Assembly: GCA_018806915.1 (NCBI GenBank)
Contig: JAGKQI010000064.1
Span: forward strand, 1,488,001-1,552,000
Length of the DNA stretch: 64,000 nucleotides
Direction: 5' to 3'
Source of the DNA: Phytophthora colocasiae
Lineage: Eukaryota; Oomycota; Peronosporomycetes; Peronosporales; Peronosporaceae
The notes beneath the pieces were generated by a model, which did no database searches, was not told the DNA's origin, and saw only the letters and a list, made by a program, of their open reading frames with translations. The position numbers were made by a program, and so were the translations under genes. Below, piece by piece: positions 42,801 to 51,392 of this stretch; position 1 is the stretch's first letter; each line of letters opens with the position of its first letter.

Positions 42801-43280
42801 ATCCGGATCGACTGCCTACACCATGGACTGGTCACATTGCGTGACTTGCAGGGAGATGATTCCAGCAAAGATCAGTTGAACGAGACTATTAACTATTTGG
42901 TGGCTGAAAGAGATGAAATGGTCAACGATTCGTACATCCACGGACGGGACTTATGGGCCCAGCTTCGACAGTACAAACCTGAAAGAGTGGGGCTGCTTAA
43001 ACTCTGCAAGAGAGCACAGGCAGGTCAACTAGCGAGGCTAATAGTTGCAGCATATTCTTATGCACCTGAACTGGCAGTGATGAACGGACAGCAGCTACCT
43101 CAAGGAAGAATTGACGGTCCCTCCTTGGTGAAACGATTACTCCACGCTTTTAAGGAACATGAAGAACTCAAGAAAGTTTGGTACAGGGCTGATCCAGACG
43201 GTAACTTGGCGGCGTTTGAGTCGACGATTGCTACATTGTCTCTAAATCTGCAGGAGCAGGTTGAGACAATGGAGGAATAG
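33835..43280 (+). CDS. LINE ORF1: CCHC knuckle plus OTU-type protease
   Basis: One frame over 33835-37186 and 42481-43280, split only by the Gypsy insertion; 1,383 codons. A Glu-rich N-terminal region with coiled coil and a DUF-like helical gag domain lead to the CCHC knuckle CYNCGRPGHTVAQC (residues 512-525). A low-complexity linker follows. Residues about 735-935 form an OTU-like cysteine protease: ATGNCQYFAIA with Cys745 and QYGTQHYSWLKF with His928. The C-terminal part lies beyond the Gypsy. The knuckle should bind element RNA. The OTU domain, as a deubiquitinase or a processing protease, is an inference. As it stands the reading frame runs into the LTR and stops at 37267-37269. Confidence 0.85.
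37187..37467 (-). repeat. Gypsy 3' LTR, 281 bp
   Basis: Reads as identical to 42195-42475, with TG/CA ends. It contains GCTCGC-GTCGA-GCGAGC. Confidence 0.95.
37505..38395 (-). pseudogene. Gypsy integrase C-terminal part with chromodomain
   Basis: 296 codons: the end of the integrase core with the third catalytic residue Glu (WLNGTVERLNKD), a GPF/Y-type module (GQWLGPFKVIEAL) and a C-terminal chromodomain (ELLVSWAGLQAIENSWEP). Chromodomains steer chromovirus insertion to particular chromatin. A frameshift near 38390 separates it from the preceding integrase piece. Confidence 0.88.
38389..38610 (-). pseudogene. Gypsy integrase core fragment
   Basis: 73 codons with the first Asp region (YLLVVKDGLSHFCELF) and the second (MLKSDQGVIS). 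It is in a different frame from both neighbours, so at least two small indels lie at about 38590 and 38390. Confidence 0.85.
38576..41509 (-). CDS. Gypsy gag end-protease-RT-RNase H-integrase HHCC
   Basis: 977 codons. In order: the rest of gag and a Cys/His knuckle (CLVCKGEHWLKDC); protease (VPYIPDTGADTS, about 40960-40980); reverse transcriptase (FRLTIDYRPVNQ, FSLFDFKDGFWQLPL, active site VWVDDVIL at about 39940); RNase H (LLVFTDASLTGYS, and SGSDNIWADIVSRW); integrase zinc domain with His/His (HCGSQGHRG) and Cys pair (CLLCKHF). The frame ends by frameshift inside the integrase core. Its ATG overlaps the TGA of the upstream gag frame, so gag and pol are shifted by one base. This may be programmed or a mutation; the decayed relative at 27 kb cannot decide. 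Confidence 0.92.
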   Translation of the reverse strand: MKARCRLLVENLQPPVLKAQISRLIDLERRDCKSDDVALFDLILEHAKIQQRFHRISKDYAAKSDAVKNDTKGKTDRKPQRAQGPKPTPPRATPQASSSSAPVPQLARAPPKEGCLVCKGEHWLKDCPTATEAQKDEARKRYQEAKEKRSGTLRSKAALHASPPGTVRINGLLEVPYIPDTGADTSVIPEGIVNSLRAVQPLLAPVTLGTSIEVEMADGRHVKCCQEVELDLELSTLAGPVAMRAVSCLILAGEGDEFLLGRDALMELGIDVEGQLAQLASPSLPDNDMDDYPVGDGLPEAEEPPGPITTLDDLIERAITNGLPAERAPTVRDILSRFPDVWRDAIRRDPPARVDPLRVTVQDGAVPYRSPVRKYAPLQAQFVREYVKSLVDNDLVEPNNASRWACAVVPVRKPGSRDKFRLTIDYRPVNQVTVPIAGAMPTHATTLEALMGKKKFSLFDFKDGFWQLPLHEDSQEFFSFITEDGVFTPKRVPQGATDSALHFQSTMQRVLAPLIPHSALVWVDDVILFAATTTELLAVIRQFFELVAAANLKLNMAKCSLYELEVRWCGRLISADGVRHDPSRVAALTALPLPETIADLQYFVCATNWLQDSLPDYARIIAPLQNKLNSERKRVGSRNRNALNVATSWTQSEQEAYDAVKALVRDSALMVSPDPEAELLVFTDASLTGYSIIVTQVVDWNPALPVTKQKHQLIICKGGTFKHNELNWTIVEKEAFPIVKACQDLEYLLLRPKGFRLYCDHSNLVYIFAPNDSLKKHVRDRLQRWAMRLCGLNYTIEHISGSDNIWADIVSRWHTREVVRVCAVRTRGRHVPPVEDLSVIRPQADADFVFPTLEAIVEAQRAAGREQSRLQSVLVEEEGVLTIDGRPWIPAGAKDLIARLFVVAHCGSQGHRGQEAMVYTLKERFHIAKLEEKASKFVRQCLLCKHFKGSRLIPRPYGPLLTPSERNEVVHWDFLSR
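41506..42051 (-). CDS. Gypsy gag
   Basis: 181 codons. It opens MLSADNFNMTGTRF, then DADGDVEMSIPQP, then a helical gag core (HREWERYEESMRNRCATTG). It ends TTRAK at a TGA that overlaps the ATG of the next frame, so gag is cut in two: the segment MKARCRLLVENLQPP belongs to gag as well. The same family left the relic at 26.8 kb. Confidence 0.88.
   Translation of the reverse strand: MLSADNFNMTGTRFTMDADGDVEMSIPQPIFEVIKAPELASWEQAALVEWHREWERYEESMRNRCATTGEDYDRVVSTVRSAVRRQTLKNLAKYVLKKPVASVTDADIKHAVVSRCHTLKNEFVPDVTSLFRANLKMDLSIDDCDARVFRYYEDFNGIVEDNGLKDSLALIMAMTLTTRAK
42195..42475 (-). repeat. Gypsy 5' LTR, 281 bp
   Basis: Identical to the 3' LTR as read. The leader to gag is 143 bases. Confidence 0.95.
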
Positions 43281-43282
43281 GT

Positions 43283-46200
43283 ATGGTAAGTCAGCCAACA
43301 GAAGATGAAATCACGGACTTTCCAGACCTGTATGCAGACCTGTACAATATTGCAGGACTATTTTACAGTTCGGACCGTGAAAAACGAAAACGGAACACGA
43401 CAAGCACGGATATACAATTAATTTCGCAGAATTTACAAGGATTTACAGAAAAACGAAGAGAAAAATGGTTTCGAGGATGGAAACAGCACGTCAAAGTTTC
43501 CCCGGCGGAGATTATATTTGTTCAAGATACACATTTAACAACAGCAGTAGAAGTTGAGAAGATGACTGAATTATGGCATCATGTATGGGGCGTTTGCAGT
43601 CCAAAGACACCACTAAGTTACTGGACTACGACGACAACGAGATCGGGAGGTGGGAATTCTATTTCACCCCAAAATGGCGGGAAAAATTACACCATGGAAG
43701 AAACAGAGTTGGACTGATAGACGGATTGCTGTTGAATTTGAAGGCTGGAGATTAATTAACATTTACGCGCCACCGGACAGAAACAAGAGGAAAACCTTCT
43801 TTGATAAACTTTGCGGTTGGATGGAGGGAGACCAAATTACGATATTAGGCGGTGATTTTAATGCAGTTCTGTACCCGCGTCAGGACAGGTTGATCAATGG
43901 CAAGCCAAGTCAAGCACCATGTGAAAGTTTGGAGCTTCTCCGAATTATTGACGACTATGAATTACTGGATGCTACAACGCTAACAACCCACGTTGATGAA
44001 GATAGTATACCGGACCCACTGACATATTATACTTTTTGGAGAAAACGCTCGGCGAGCAGACTCGATCGGTTCTATGTTAGCAGCAAAATTGCAGATACGA
44101 CCCAATGGGTTGAAGCACGAGATCCAGTTTGCTACTCTGACCACCAGGAACTCCGACTTTGGCTAGCTAACAAATCCGCTCCTATTCAGAAGACTAAGAG
44201 GAAGGCACGGTACCCAATTTACACTTCCCGACCGGAGTGGGTACGCACTCAGATAAAAAAACGGATTAAGAGATTGGTGACACAATTTGAGCAGAAGAGT
44301 TGTCCGACAAAAGCTTGGGATGAGTTAGCCAAGCAACTCTCGGATGTGATTAGGGATGTCACGCGGATTCATCGAGAGCGTCTAACCTACCATTATGGTC
44401 GGCTTGAAGTTGAAAGGCGAGCTTCAGCTAGGACAAGATCGGATCTACAGCGCGTAACCTATGAAGAACGAGTTTCATGGAGTAATAAAAGTTTTGGAGA
44501 CATATTACAACCGTCGGCAGCAAATTTGAAGCACTTCTACAAAAAGAATGCGAACTGGCAAAGGGACCAACGAATTTCATCTATCCAGCCATCAGCAGGG
44601 CACTTTTATCCAGACTCAATGCCAACAGCAGAGAGGATGGCGAGTGAATGGAACAACGTATTAGGGTCTACGCATGCCACTGTGGCGTCAGCAGATCTGC
44701 CAAATGCTCTGAAATTATTTCATGAAGTTCCAGTAGAAAATCAATTATATCCCGATGAGCAACAGGAAATAATATGCCCCATCAAAGAGGAGGAGATCTT
44801 ACAAGCAATTGATCAGCTTCCCCGCGACAAAACAGGGGGGTCTTCAGGTTTATCCCATGATTTTTCAAGGACTTTAAAGAAGAATTAGTCGTATGTTTGG
44901 TGGAGGTATATCGAGCTATTCAAAATGGAGATCCAGTACCACCATCTTTCTTGGATGCAGTGATAATTCCTCTCCGAAAAAAGGGGATTCTTCTAACGCA
45001 ATGGACTACAGGCCTATATCATTACTCAATACCGCATACAAGATTTTAGGGAGGATTTACGCGAATCGTATCCATAAGGTACTTCCACGATTGATAAGTG
45101 CTGGACAACAAGGGTTTGTTCGTGGGAGACTAATGACGAGAAGTGTGACTATGGTGCAAGCTCTCTTGACAACCCAGATGAAGAATCTTGATGTGGACTG
45201 GATGGACTCTCCTGCAATACTCTGCTTGGATCTAAGGAAAGCATATGATACTTTGAGCAGGGATTTTATGGCAGCGGCACTAGCCCAGTACGGATTTCCT
45301 CAACAATTTCTTGATGTAATTCATAGCTTACACAATGGCACTAGAGCTAGCTATCTCGTGAATGGTGAAGAATCGACAAAATGGGCGGTGGAATCTGGAA
45401 TACGGCAAGGATGTCCATTGGCACCTTTGCTGTTTGTACTAGCAGTCGACTTTCTTGGCAGAGCTATTGAAGCGCATCCTGATATTACTGGACTGGAAAT
45501 ACCGGGGTCGGAAGGGCTTCGCCATAGTTTTAACGGGTTTGTCGATGATAGCACTGTTTTCTTGGAATCAACACGACAACTTAAACCGCTGAATCAAATT
45601 TTGAAACGGTTTGGGGAACTGTCCGGTTTACATGTGGAGCCGAGTAAAAGTGTAGTCATCCCTCTCAACAAGGCTTGGAACCAGCACAGATGTCATGGGT
45701 ACCCGGTACTTGGAGATGAAGAGTCAACTAGAATACTTGGATATCATTTCGGGACATCGGATACTATTGAATTAAATTGGGAAATACGAATTCAAAACAT
45801 TAAACGACGGCTTCAAGTAGCAACACAAGTCGCAAATTCGGTCAAGCAGAGAGTTATACTATTCAATACTGTGGTGTTGCCAGCCATTCTGTTCACGGGA
45901 CAGCATATACCAATAACGCCAAAGGCATTAAGGCAACTGCAACAGCTTCAGAAGAGATTTGTTTGGCGAGGAACGACGAGGGACGTTAGAACCAAGCACA
46001 AGATACCACCAGGATTAATTTTTGCACCTGAAGATCAGGGAGGACTTGGACTACAGGATATCGAGCTTGCTCTACAATGCACAAGAATGAATCAAGCAGA
46101 AAATTGGATGCAGTGTGTACCCGACCGCTACACCGCGGCATGGCATCACCTTGCCCACCCAAAACAAAACTATACACCCGATTGCTGTATATTTACGCCA

Positions 46201-48283
46201 ACATCGAATGACCAGGTTAGACGAAGTCGCAGGAAGCGGTTAGATGGAAGCTACTCCACTGTCCAAGAGTTGGGGAGACTGGAAATTTGGGCGGATCAAA
46301 CGAATCGCCTTGAGCTTCATCCGGAGGATGGAACTCCAGAACGAGTCAACGCTATGACCAAATCTCTCGTTTGTTACTGGCACCACAGTGGGTTTTGCAG
46401 TGCGCATTGGAATCTGCAACAAAAGGAGAAATTTCTGTCAATTCAATGGAATTTTATCGGGCTGGAAACTGGTGTAATAACTCATGCATAGTGGATAAAT
46501 TCGGTAAACCGCTCAAGGCTAGTGATTTCCCTGTGATGTACCCGTGCTCACTGATGCATCTCCAGGTATTGAGTCTCGGACCAGGAGAATTTATTTTGAA
46601 CCCACCAATTGCAGTAAGACCCTTTAAGGTACAACACCACCGTCAAATACGAAGATGGTGTGCAAGTGTCTTTGGAAGTATACCAGATCAAGTATGGAGA
46701 CATGGAACAACAGATATCCAGAGGTGGAAATGGCCTTCACTTAAACGGGAATATTTCTGGGTAGTGTCGGGGTTCCATGTAGTTACAGCATTTTCCAAGA
46801 CAGCGCCTAGGGGGGAGGTCTTCAGAATGGAACAAAACGGGGATGGATGGACATGGAGAATTGTCTGGCGGAATCCAAACAGAATATTTGATCGGGACTT
46901 TGATACAATCAAATATCTGGAACGTGTTGTTGGCGCAGCCTTTTGTGCCACTCCTTTACTGCATTCAACACCATGGGAAGCACCACAAGCTACATATGCA
47001 AAAATATTCGAGGTGTAATTCGCAAGGCTAGAGCAAAACGAGTTCGACGAAAACCTAAATTCGTTGTGCAGCATGTCCTCGATAAGATGATTGATGCAGC
47101 TAATAGTAACCCATGGGCGGAAGCAGCACAAAGGCAGAAACCTCGGGATATCTGGCGACACGATGGAATACTTACGGACTATCAACGTTGGACGGTTTAC
47201 CGAATATGTACAAGAACTCTCAATCTATTTCATGCTGGTTGGCCGGATGATAGGAAGTGCTCGTATCAAGAATGCACTAGTACACCTGAATCCATCGAGC
47301 ATATTGTGTGGGAATGTGAACGTGCTCAAGGTGCTTGGACTAAATGGATAGCGGCATGGCTCGGCCATTATCCAGCTCGAGGGGAACTCAAACGACTACT
47401 GCCCTTTATTGCATCTCGAAGTGCGCCAGAATTATCCCCAGACTTCATGGCTGCCGCTGCGTTGATGATTCCTGAGTGGTCATCAGATCTTTGTGCAGCA
47501 ATGAAGGTACTATGGTTAATTTGGACAACATGTACCCAGTGCATGCTATGGAGAATCAGGAACAAAGAAATATTTGACGCAGAGCAAGTGCCCAGTAAAG
47601 CCGTTACTCAAATAGTCTGGAATGCTGCTCATTTTCAGACGACAGCAATAATTCGAGCGTGGACAGCCAGTGCTGAGTCGTATGTAAAAGGGCACTGCTT
47701 AGCACAATGCTACAGTGTCTTTCGAGAGGTTCCGCCACAGGAACAACCTATGTTCCTGGAGACATGGATCATTCAATTCCACATGGTAAGAAAACCAACG
47801 CAGACTCGTGGTGCGTGGGTAATATGGAGTTTGAAAGCAGACGGGTGGTACAGAGCTGAAGTGGTAGGAGTACACAAAGCTGCCAGCACAATAGTACGAA
47901 GGGAATTTGCAGACCTGATCATCTCTGCTGCACTGGACAAGATCCGAGAACAAACTATTCCAAGCACAACTCAATTGGTAATCCAGGGGACCACTCCTCC
48001 AGTTCATCGTCCAAAGCGGAAAGATCTTTACTACGGTTTTAACTCGTACATCTGGGCGACCACGTCCCTGAAACAAGCATCAGCAGCGGCAAAGTTGATC
48101 AAGCTCTCACTGTCCGGTGGCATGCAATTGGGGAGCTTTCTCGTTCAAAACCTCCCCCAAAGACTTCAAGAAATGCTCAGTAGACAAAGAATCCTAGATG
48201 ATAGCCCTTCTTGGCCTCCGGATGCAGAATCTACAAGTATTAGGCAAAGCTTACAAAAACTACAGGACTCTATGGTTAGTTAA
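43283..48283 (+). pseudogene. LINE ORF2: endonuclease, reverse transcriptase, zinc motif
   Basis: It follows ORF1 after two bases. The endonuclease has IQLISQNLQGF, FVQDTHL, INIYAPPD, GGDFNAVL, SRLDRFYVS and YSDHQEL. The reverse transcriptase has MDYRPISLLNTAYKI, GQQGFVRGR, CLDLRKAYDTL, GIRQGCPLAPLLF and the active site FVDDS, where most LINEs have YADD. A C-terminal Cys/Cys/His motif (CSYQECTSTPESIEHIVWEC) is the zinc-binding region typical of LINE reverse transcriptases. Frameshifts lie near 43647, in the T-run 44861-44865 (one T short), near 46450 and near 47000. The element in this state cannot make ORF2 protein. Confidence 0.9.
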
Positions 48284-48313
48284 ATAACATAAATAGAGAA
48301 TCCTTCAAAACCC

Positions 48314-48329
48314 CAGCAGCAGCACGGCC
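48314..48329 (+). repeat. LINE target-site duplication, right copy
   Basis: CAGCAGCAGCACGGCC, identical to 33632-33647. From here the cutinase 5 promoter continues. Confidence 0.85.
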
Positions 48330-48368
48330 TCCTCGTACCGGAATCTTTGACCACTGCCATGAAGTTCA

Positions 48369-48382
48369 TCATTCTTCATTTT
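48369..48382 (+). promoter_or_regulatory. initiator of cutinase 5
   Basis: TCATTCTTCATTTT, an exact match to TCATTYBNCAWTTT, 35-48 bases before the ATG at 48417 and 55 bases after the LINE end. It shows that the ATGs at 48359 and 48381 are not the start. Confidence 0.75.
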
Positions 48383-48416
48383 GCTGTACCCTGGTCAAGA
48401 CAATTCTACAACCACC

Positions 48417-49058
48417 ATGATCTTCGTAGCGTTCCTGCTGCAGTTTGTCAGTCTTCACTCCATCGTCAACGCCCAGTGCTCCGATGTCCACGTCGTCTTC
48501 GCCCGTGGAAGTGGAGAGCTACCTGGACTCGGGACTGCAGGTCAACCTCTCGTCAGTGGCATTGCCTCCAATCTCCCAGGCATGAGCGTCTCGTCCTACG
48601 CAGTGACATATCTTGCAGCCTACGACCAGACCAGCGCCGGACCCGGAGCTGCCGACATGACCAACCATGTCACAACCGTGGCACAGCAGTGTCCTAATAC
48701 AGTCTTCGTTCTCGGAGGATATTCCCAAGGCGCCAGCGTGACGGACATCTCCATTGGCATCAAAACGATGCTCGGTGTCGCCCCCAGCATCCCAGAGTCG
48801 CTTGCCCCACGTATCAAAGCGGTTGTTACGTTCGGCAATCCACTCAAGCTCTTTGGGCAAACCATCGCGAGTTCCAGTTCCACCTACGGACCAAAAGCCA
48901 TCGAGTTTTGCAACACAGGCGATCCAGTGTGCGCCGCAGGGTTCAACATGATGGCTCACTTGATGTATCCGACCGACGGTAGTGTGACGACTGCGGCACA
49001 ACGAGCAGCCGCACTGGTGAAGGGGGGAAGTGTGCGGGCTCGGGCTCTGCGAGGTTAG
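48417..49058 (+). CDS. secreted cutinase, copy 5
   Basis: 213 residues from 48417. The signal peptide MIFVAFLLQFVSLHSIVNA is followed by QCSDVHVVF. Triad motifs are GYSQGAS, CNTGDPVC and MAHLMYP. It is the most divergent of the five: TAGQPLVSG replaces CGEPLVSG, so one otherwise conserved Cys is missing, and YDQTSAGPGA replaces MDQTSAGPGA. It belongs to the plus-strand group (copies 2 and 4) by promoter box and tail. The LINE has cut its promoter between the GATA-like box and the initiator. Confidence 0.94.
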   Translation: MIFVAFLLQFVSLHSIVNAQCSDVHVVFARGSGELPGLGTAGQPLVSGIASNLPGMSVSSYAVTYLAAYDQTSAGPGAADMTNHVTTVAQQCPNTVFVLGGYSQGASVTDISIGIKTMLGVAPSIPESLAPRIKAVVTFGNPLKLFGQTIASSSSTYGPKAIEFCNTGDPVCAAGFNMMAHLMYPTDGSVTTAAQRAAALVKGGSVRARALRG

Positions 49059-49559
49059 CTGTGTAGATGTCAATGTCGTGTACCAACATGTACTTGCAAA
49101 CTACAACTGTGTATTCATTCTTCTTGCACCCGAGCGAATTCATACAGAATCATTTCCCATTTCGTTCGCATAGCTGCGTCCAATACACGGAGTTGCTTCT
49201 TGCCCCTCGTGATCATGAAGTCCACGGGCTGTAATGTACGAACCTGCGAGCTTGCAGTGAATAACCAACGTTGCGCGCTAGCCACGCTGGTACCTAAACA
49301 TGCACACCAAGACCGCATTCGAGAAATACACACACGTCAACGTGGTAAATTACCATCTTTAAATCAAATCAAGTCCATGATACAGTCCAACACATTGGCG
49401 TCGACATCTCCATCACCGACCCGGAAGAGCCCAGACGGAGAAGACCGTCCTCCCGTCCTCGTCTCTCATCGGTTCAATGGTACTGCTATATGGGACCTAA
49501 GATGGTGTGCAAAAATCCAGTTCAACACTGTCCAACTGCCATATTGAGAAATTGTAGCA
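49059..49559. other. spacer between cutinase 5 and BROX-like gene
   Basis: No gene. It contains the 3' flank of the cutinase and the leader of the next gene. Confidence 0.5.
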
Positions 49560-51392
49560 ATGACCCAGCGTGAACGTCTTCCTCCGTGCTGCCACGCGCT
49601 CACTCCCGGCCGTAAATGCAGCAACAACGTACGTGCTTCTCCATACTACACCCCTTCTTCATACACATAACCCACTCACCCCTTTGTAGCCCCAGTTCTT
49701 GTCGGAATTGCGCAAATTCGGCGTCTCCGCCAAAATCGACGGTGTGCAACGTCTCGCCAGCGATTTAAGCGCCGCTCGTGCCGCGTTGCAACTGGAAACG
49801 AGCCCTAGTACATCCTCTAAGTCTATTTTCCAGACGCCCGACGATATTCCAAGTTACACGCGGAAACTAGCGCAGTATCTGGCGCTGATCAAGGGATTCA
49901 CGGACTCCACACAGAAAGCGGAGCCCAATGCAGACGGAGAGCTCCAGGCCTCCGTACCGGTAACCGACTCGTCCACGGGTGAAACACTGCGCCAACCGCT
50001 GGTGGAAGCCGCTGCAGACAGTCAATTGACGGCCACTGACTGCAACGGGTGCCTTAATTTCTGTCGGTGGCAGGACGCGCTTACGGGCCAGACGGTGTAC
50101 GCTCGTAGCGCTCGACAAGAATACGCCCATGTGCTACTCGCAGGAGGAATCCTCATGATTACGGATGCTAGGAACAAAGTGGATGCTATCCTGTCCGAGA
50201 GACTGTCGGAGCTGGACGAGACGCAGCTTAAGCTCGCGTATCAGCTCCTGCTGCACGCGGCTGGAGTGTTCGAGGCTTGTTTAGAGTCGATAGACGTCGC
50301 TCCTCGGTCGATTGGCGCTGAATTCGCAGACCTTGGAGCAACAATCGAGGCAGAAGCGGATGATGCAGGAGATGCACCTGACGACGACATGATGGCCAAG
50401 TGGAGAGAAGAACAACGTCAGGCCCAGCAAGACACGAAGAAGAGCACCCCTGACTCGAAGGATACAATGGATAGCAGCCGTTCAGCTGCTGTGTCGGAGG
50501 ACCTTGCAATGCTTAAGCGCGTGCCAGACCTTGCAGACGGCAGATTTCCGCAGTTGATGGCTTGGATTGCGCTCGCTCAGGCGCAGGAACTCGTGGTACT
50601 GCGTGGAGTGACGCGTGAAGTGGTTGATTTCACTCTCATGGGCAAATTGTCGATGGATATTTCAGCGCGATACAAAGGTTCGTTGAGTGTTATACTTTCT
50701 GCTACATTTCGTCTCTGACTGTCCCCATGTATCGTGTAGAGTGCCAAAAGATCGCATCCAGACTGCTTTCCTACTCGACATCCATCACAGCTGATCGCAT
50801 CCGTCTGTACTGCGCGTACAAGGAGCCATACTACCAGGCTATCTCAACGTATTTCCAAGGTGCATCCTGCATGCTGACGGAAGACGCAAAGAACTGTGTG
50901 CAGGCCGTGGCCAACCTAAAGAAGGCTTCTGCTCTCTTCGACGGCGTTGTTCCACTTGAGAAAAGCTATGAGGGCAAGATGGCAGCGGACAAGGAGGAAA
51001 AAGAGCGCGTGACTCTGCTTGCCGCCATTTTTCTCCGGTCTCAACAAATTATCAGTCGAGACTTGGACATCGTTACCCACCGCAACGACAGTGTGTACTA
51101 CGAACCGGTACAGATCTATAGACGGCTCGACTTTCGTTACAATGTACTTGCGAGCTAACCTTTATTTTGATGTACATAGATCCCTGAACCGGAGGCCCCG
51201 TGCAATGCTCTGAGTCTCGTGAAGCCCACAACACTTCCGACTGTGGTTTCGAGTGATTTGTGGCGTGATGGAGAGGTGGCGAATTGTCTAAAGCCGACAC
51301 CAGTTACTGCACCTGCAGCGGCAGTTGAAAGCCAACAGCAACAAAGCAGTCGTCCTCGTGAAGGCTGCTGCTCAAGTTGCATCATCTCGTAG
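49560..51392 (+). CDS. BRO1-domain protein with CaaX box (BROX-like)
   Basis: Four exons: 49560-49628, 49690-50677, 50740-51107, 51180-51392; phases 0, 1 and 0 agree; 545 residues. The BRO1 domain fills most of it. The diagnostic helix is WIALAQAQELVVLRG, followed by a conserved Tyr-rich block (LYCAYKEPYYQAISTYFQGAS). The last exon is Pro/Thr-rich and ends CCSSCIIS: the final CIIS is a CaaX prenylation box, with extra Cys as possible palmitoylation sites. BRO1 plus CaaX is the layout of animal BROX, which binds the ESCRT-III subunit CHMP4 at membranes. The first exon (23 residues) is short and less certain. The last exon is needed to complete the domain and supply the CaaX box. Confidence 0.88.

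Larger units (their letters stand above)
33648..48313 (+). mobile_element. full-length APE-type LINE with nested Gypsy
   Basis: Bounded by the 16-bp duplication. There is a 187-bp leader, ORF1 (33835-43280, interrupted by the Gypsy element), ORF2 (43283-48283, four frameshifts) and a 30-bp 3' end without a poly(A) tail (ending TTCAAAACCC). Its own length without the Gypsy and its second target copy is about 9.37 kb. ORF2 encodes an apurinic-type endonuclease, reverse transcriptase and a C-terminal Cys/His zinc motif. It inserted 103 bases before the ATG of cutinase 5. Confidence 0.9.

Noticed and set aside
48359..48416. Upstream ATGs (MKFIIL... at 48359 and the in-frame ATG at 48381) as start of cutinase 5
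   Set aside because: The first is in another frame, and both lie at or before the initiator at 48369-48382; 48417 gives a clean signal peptide.
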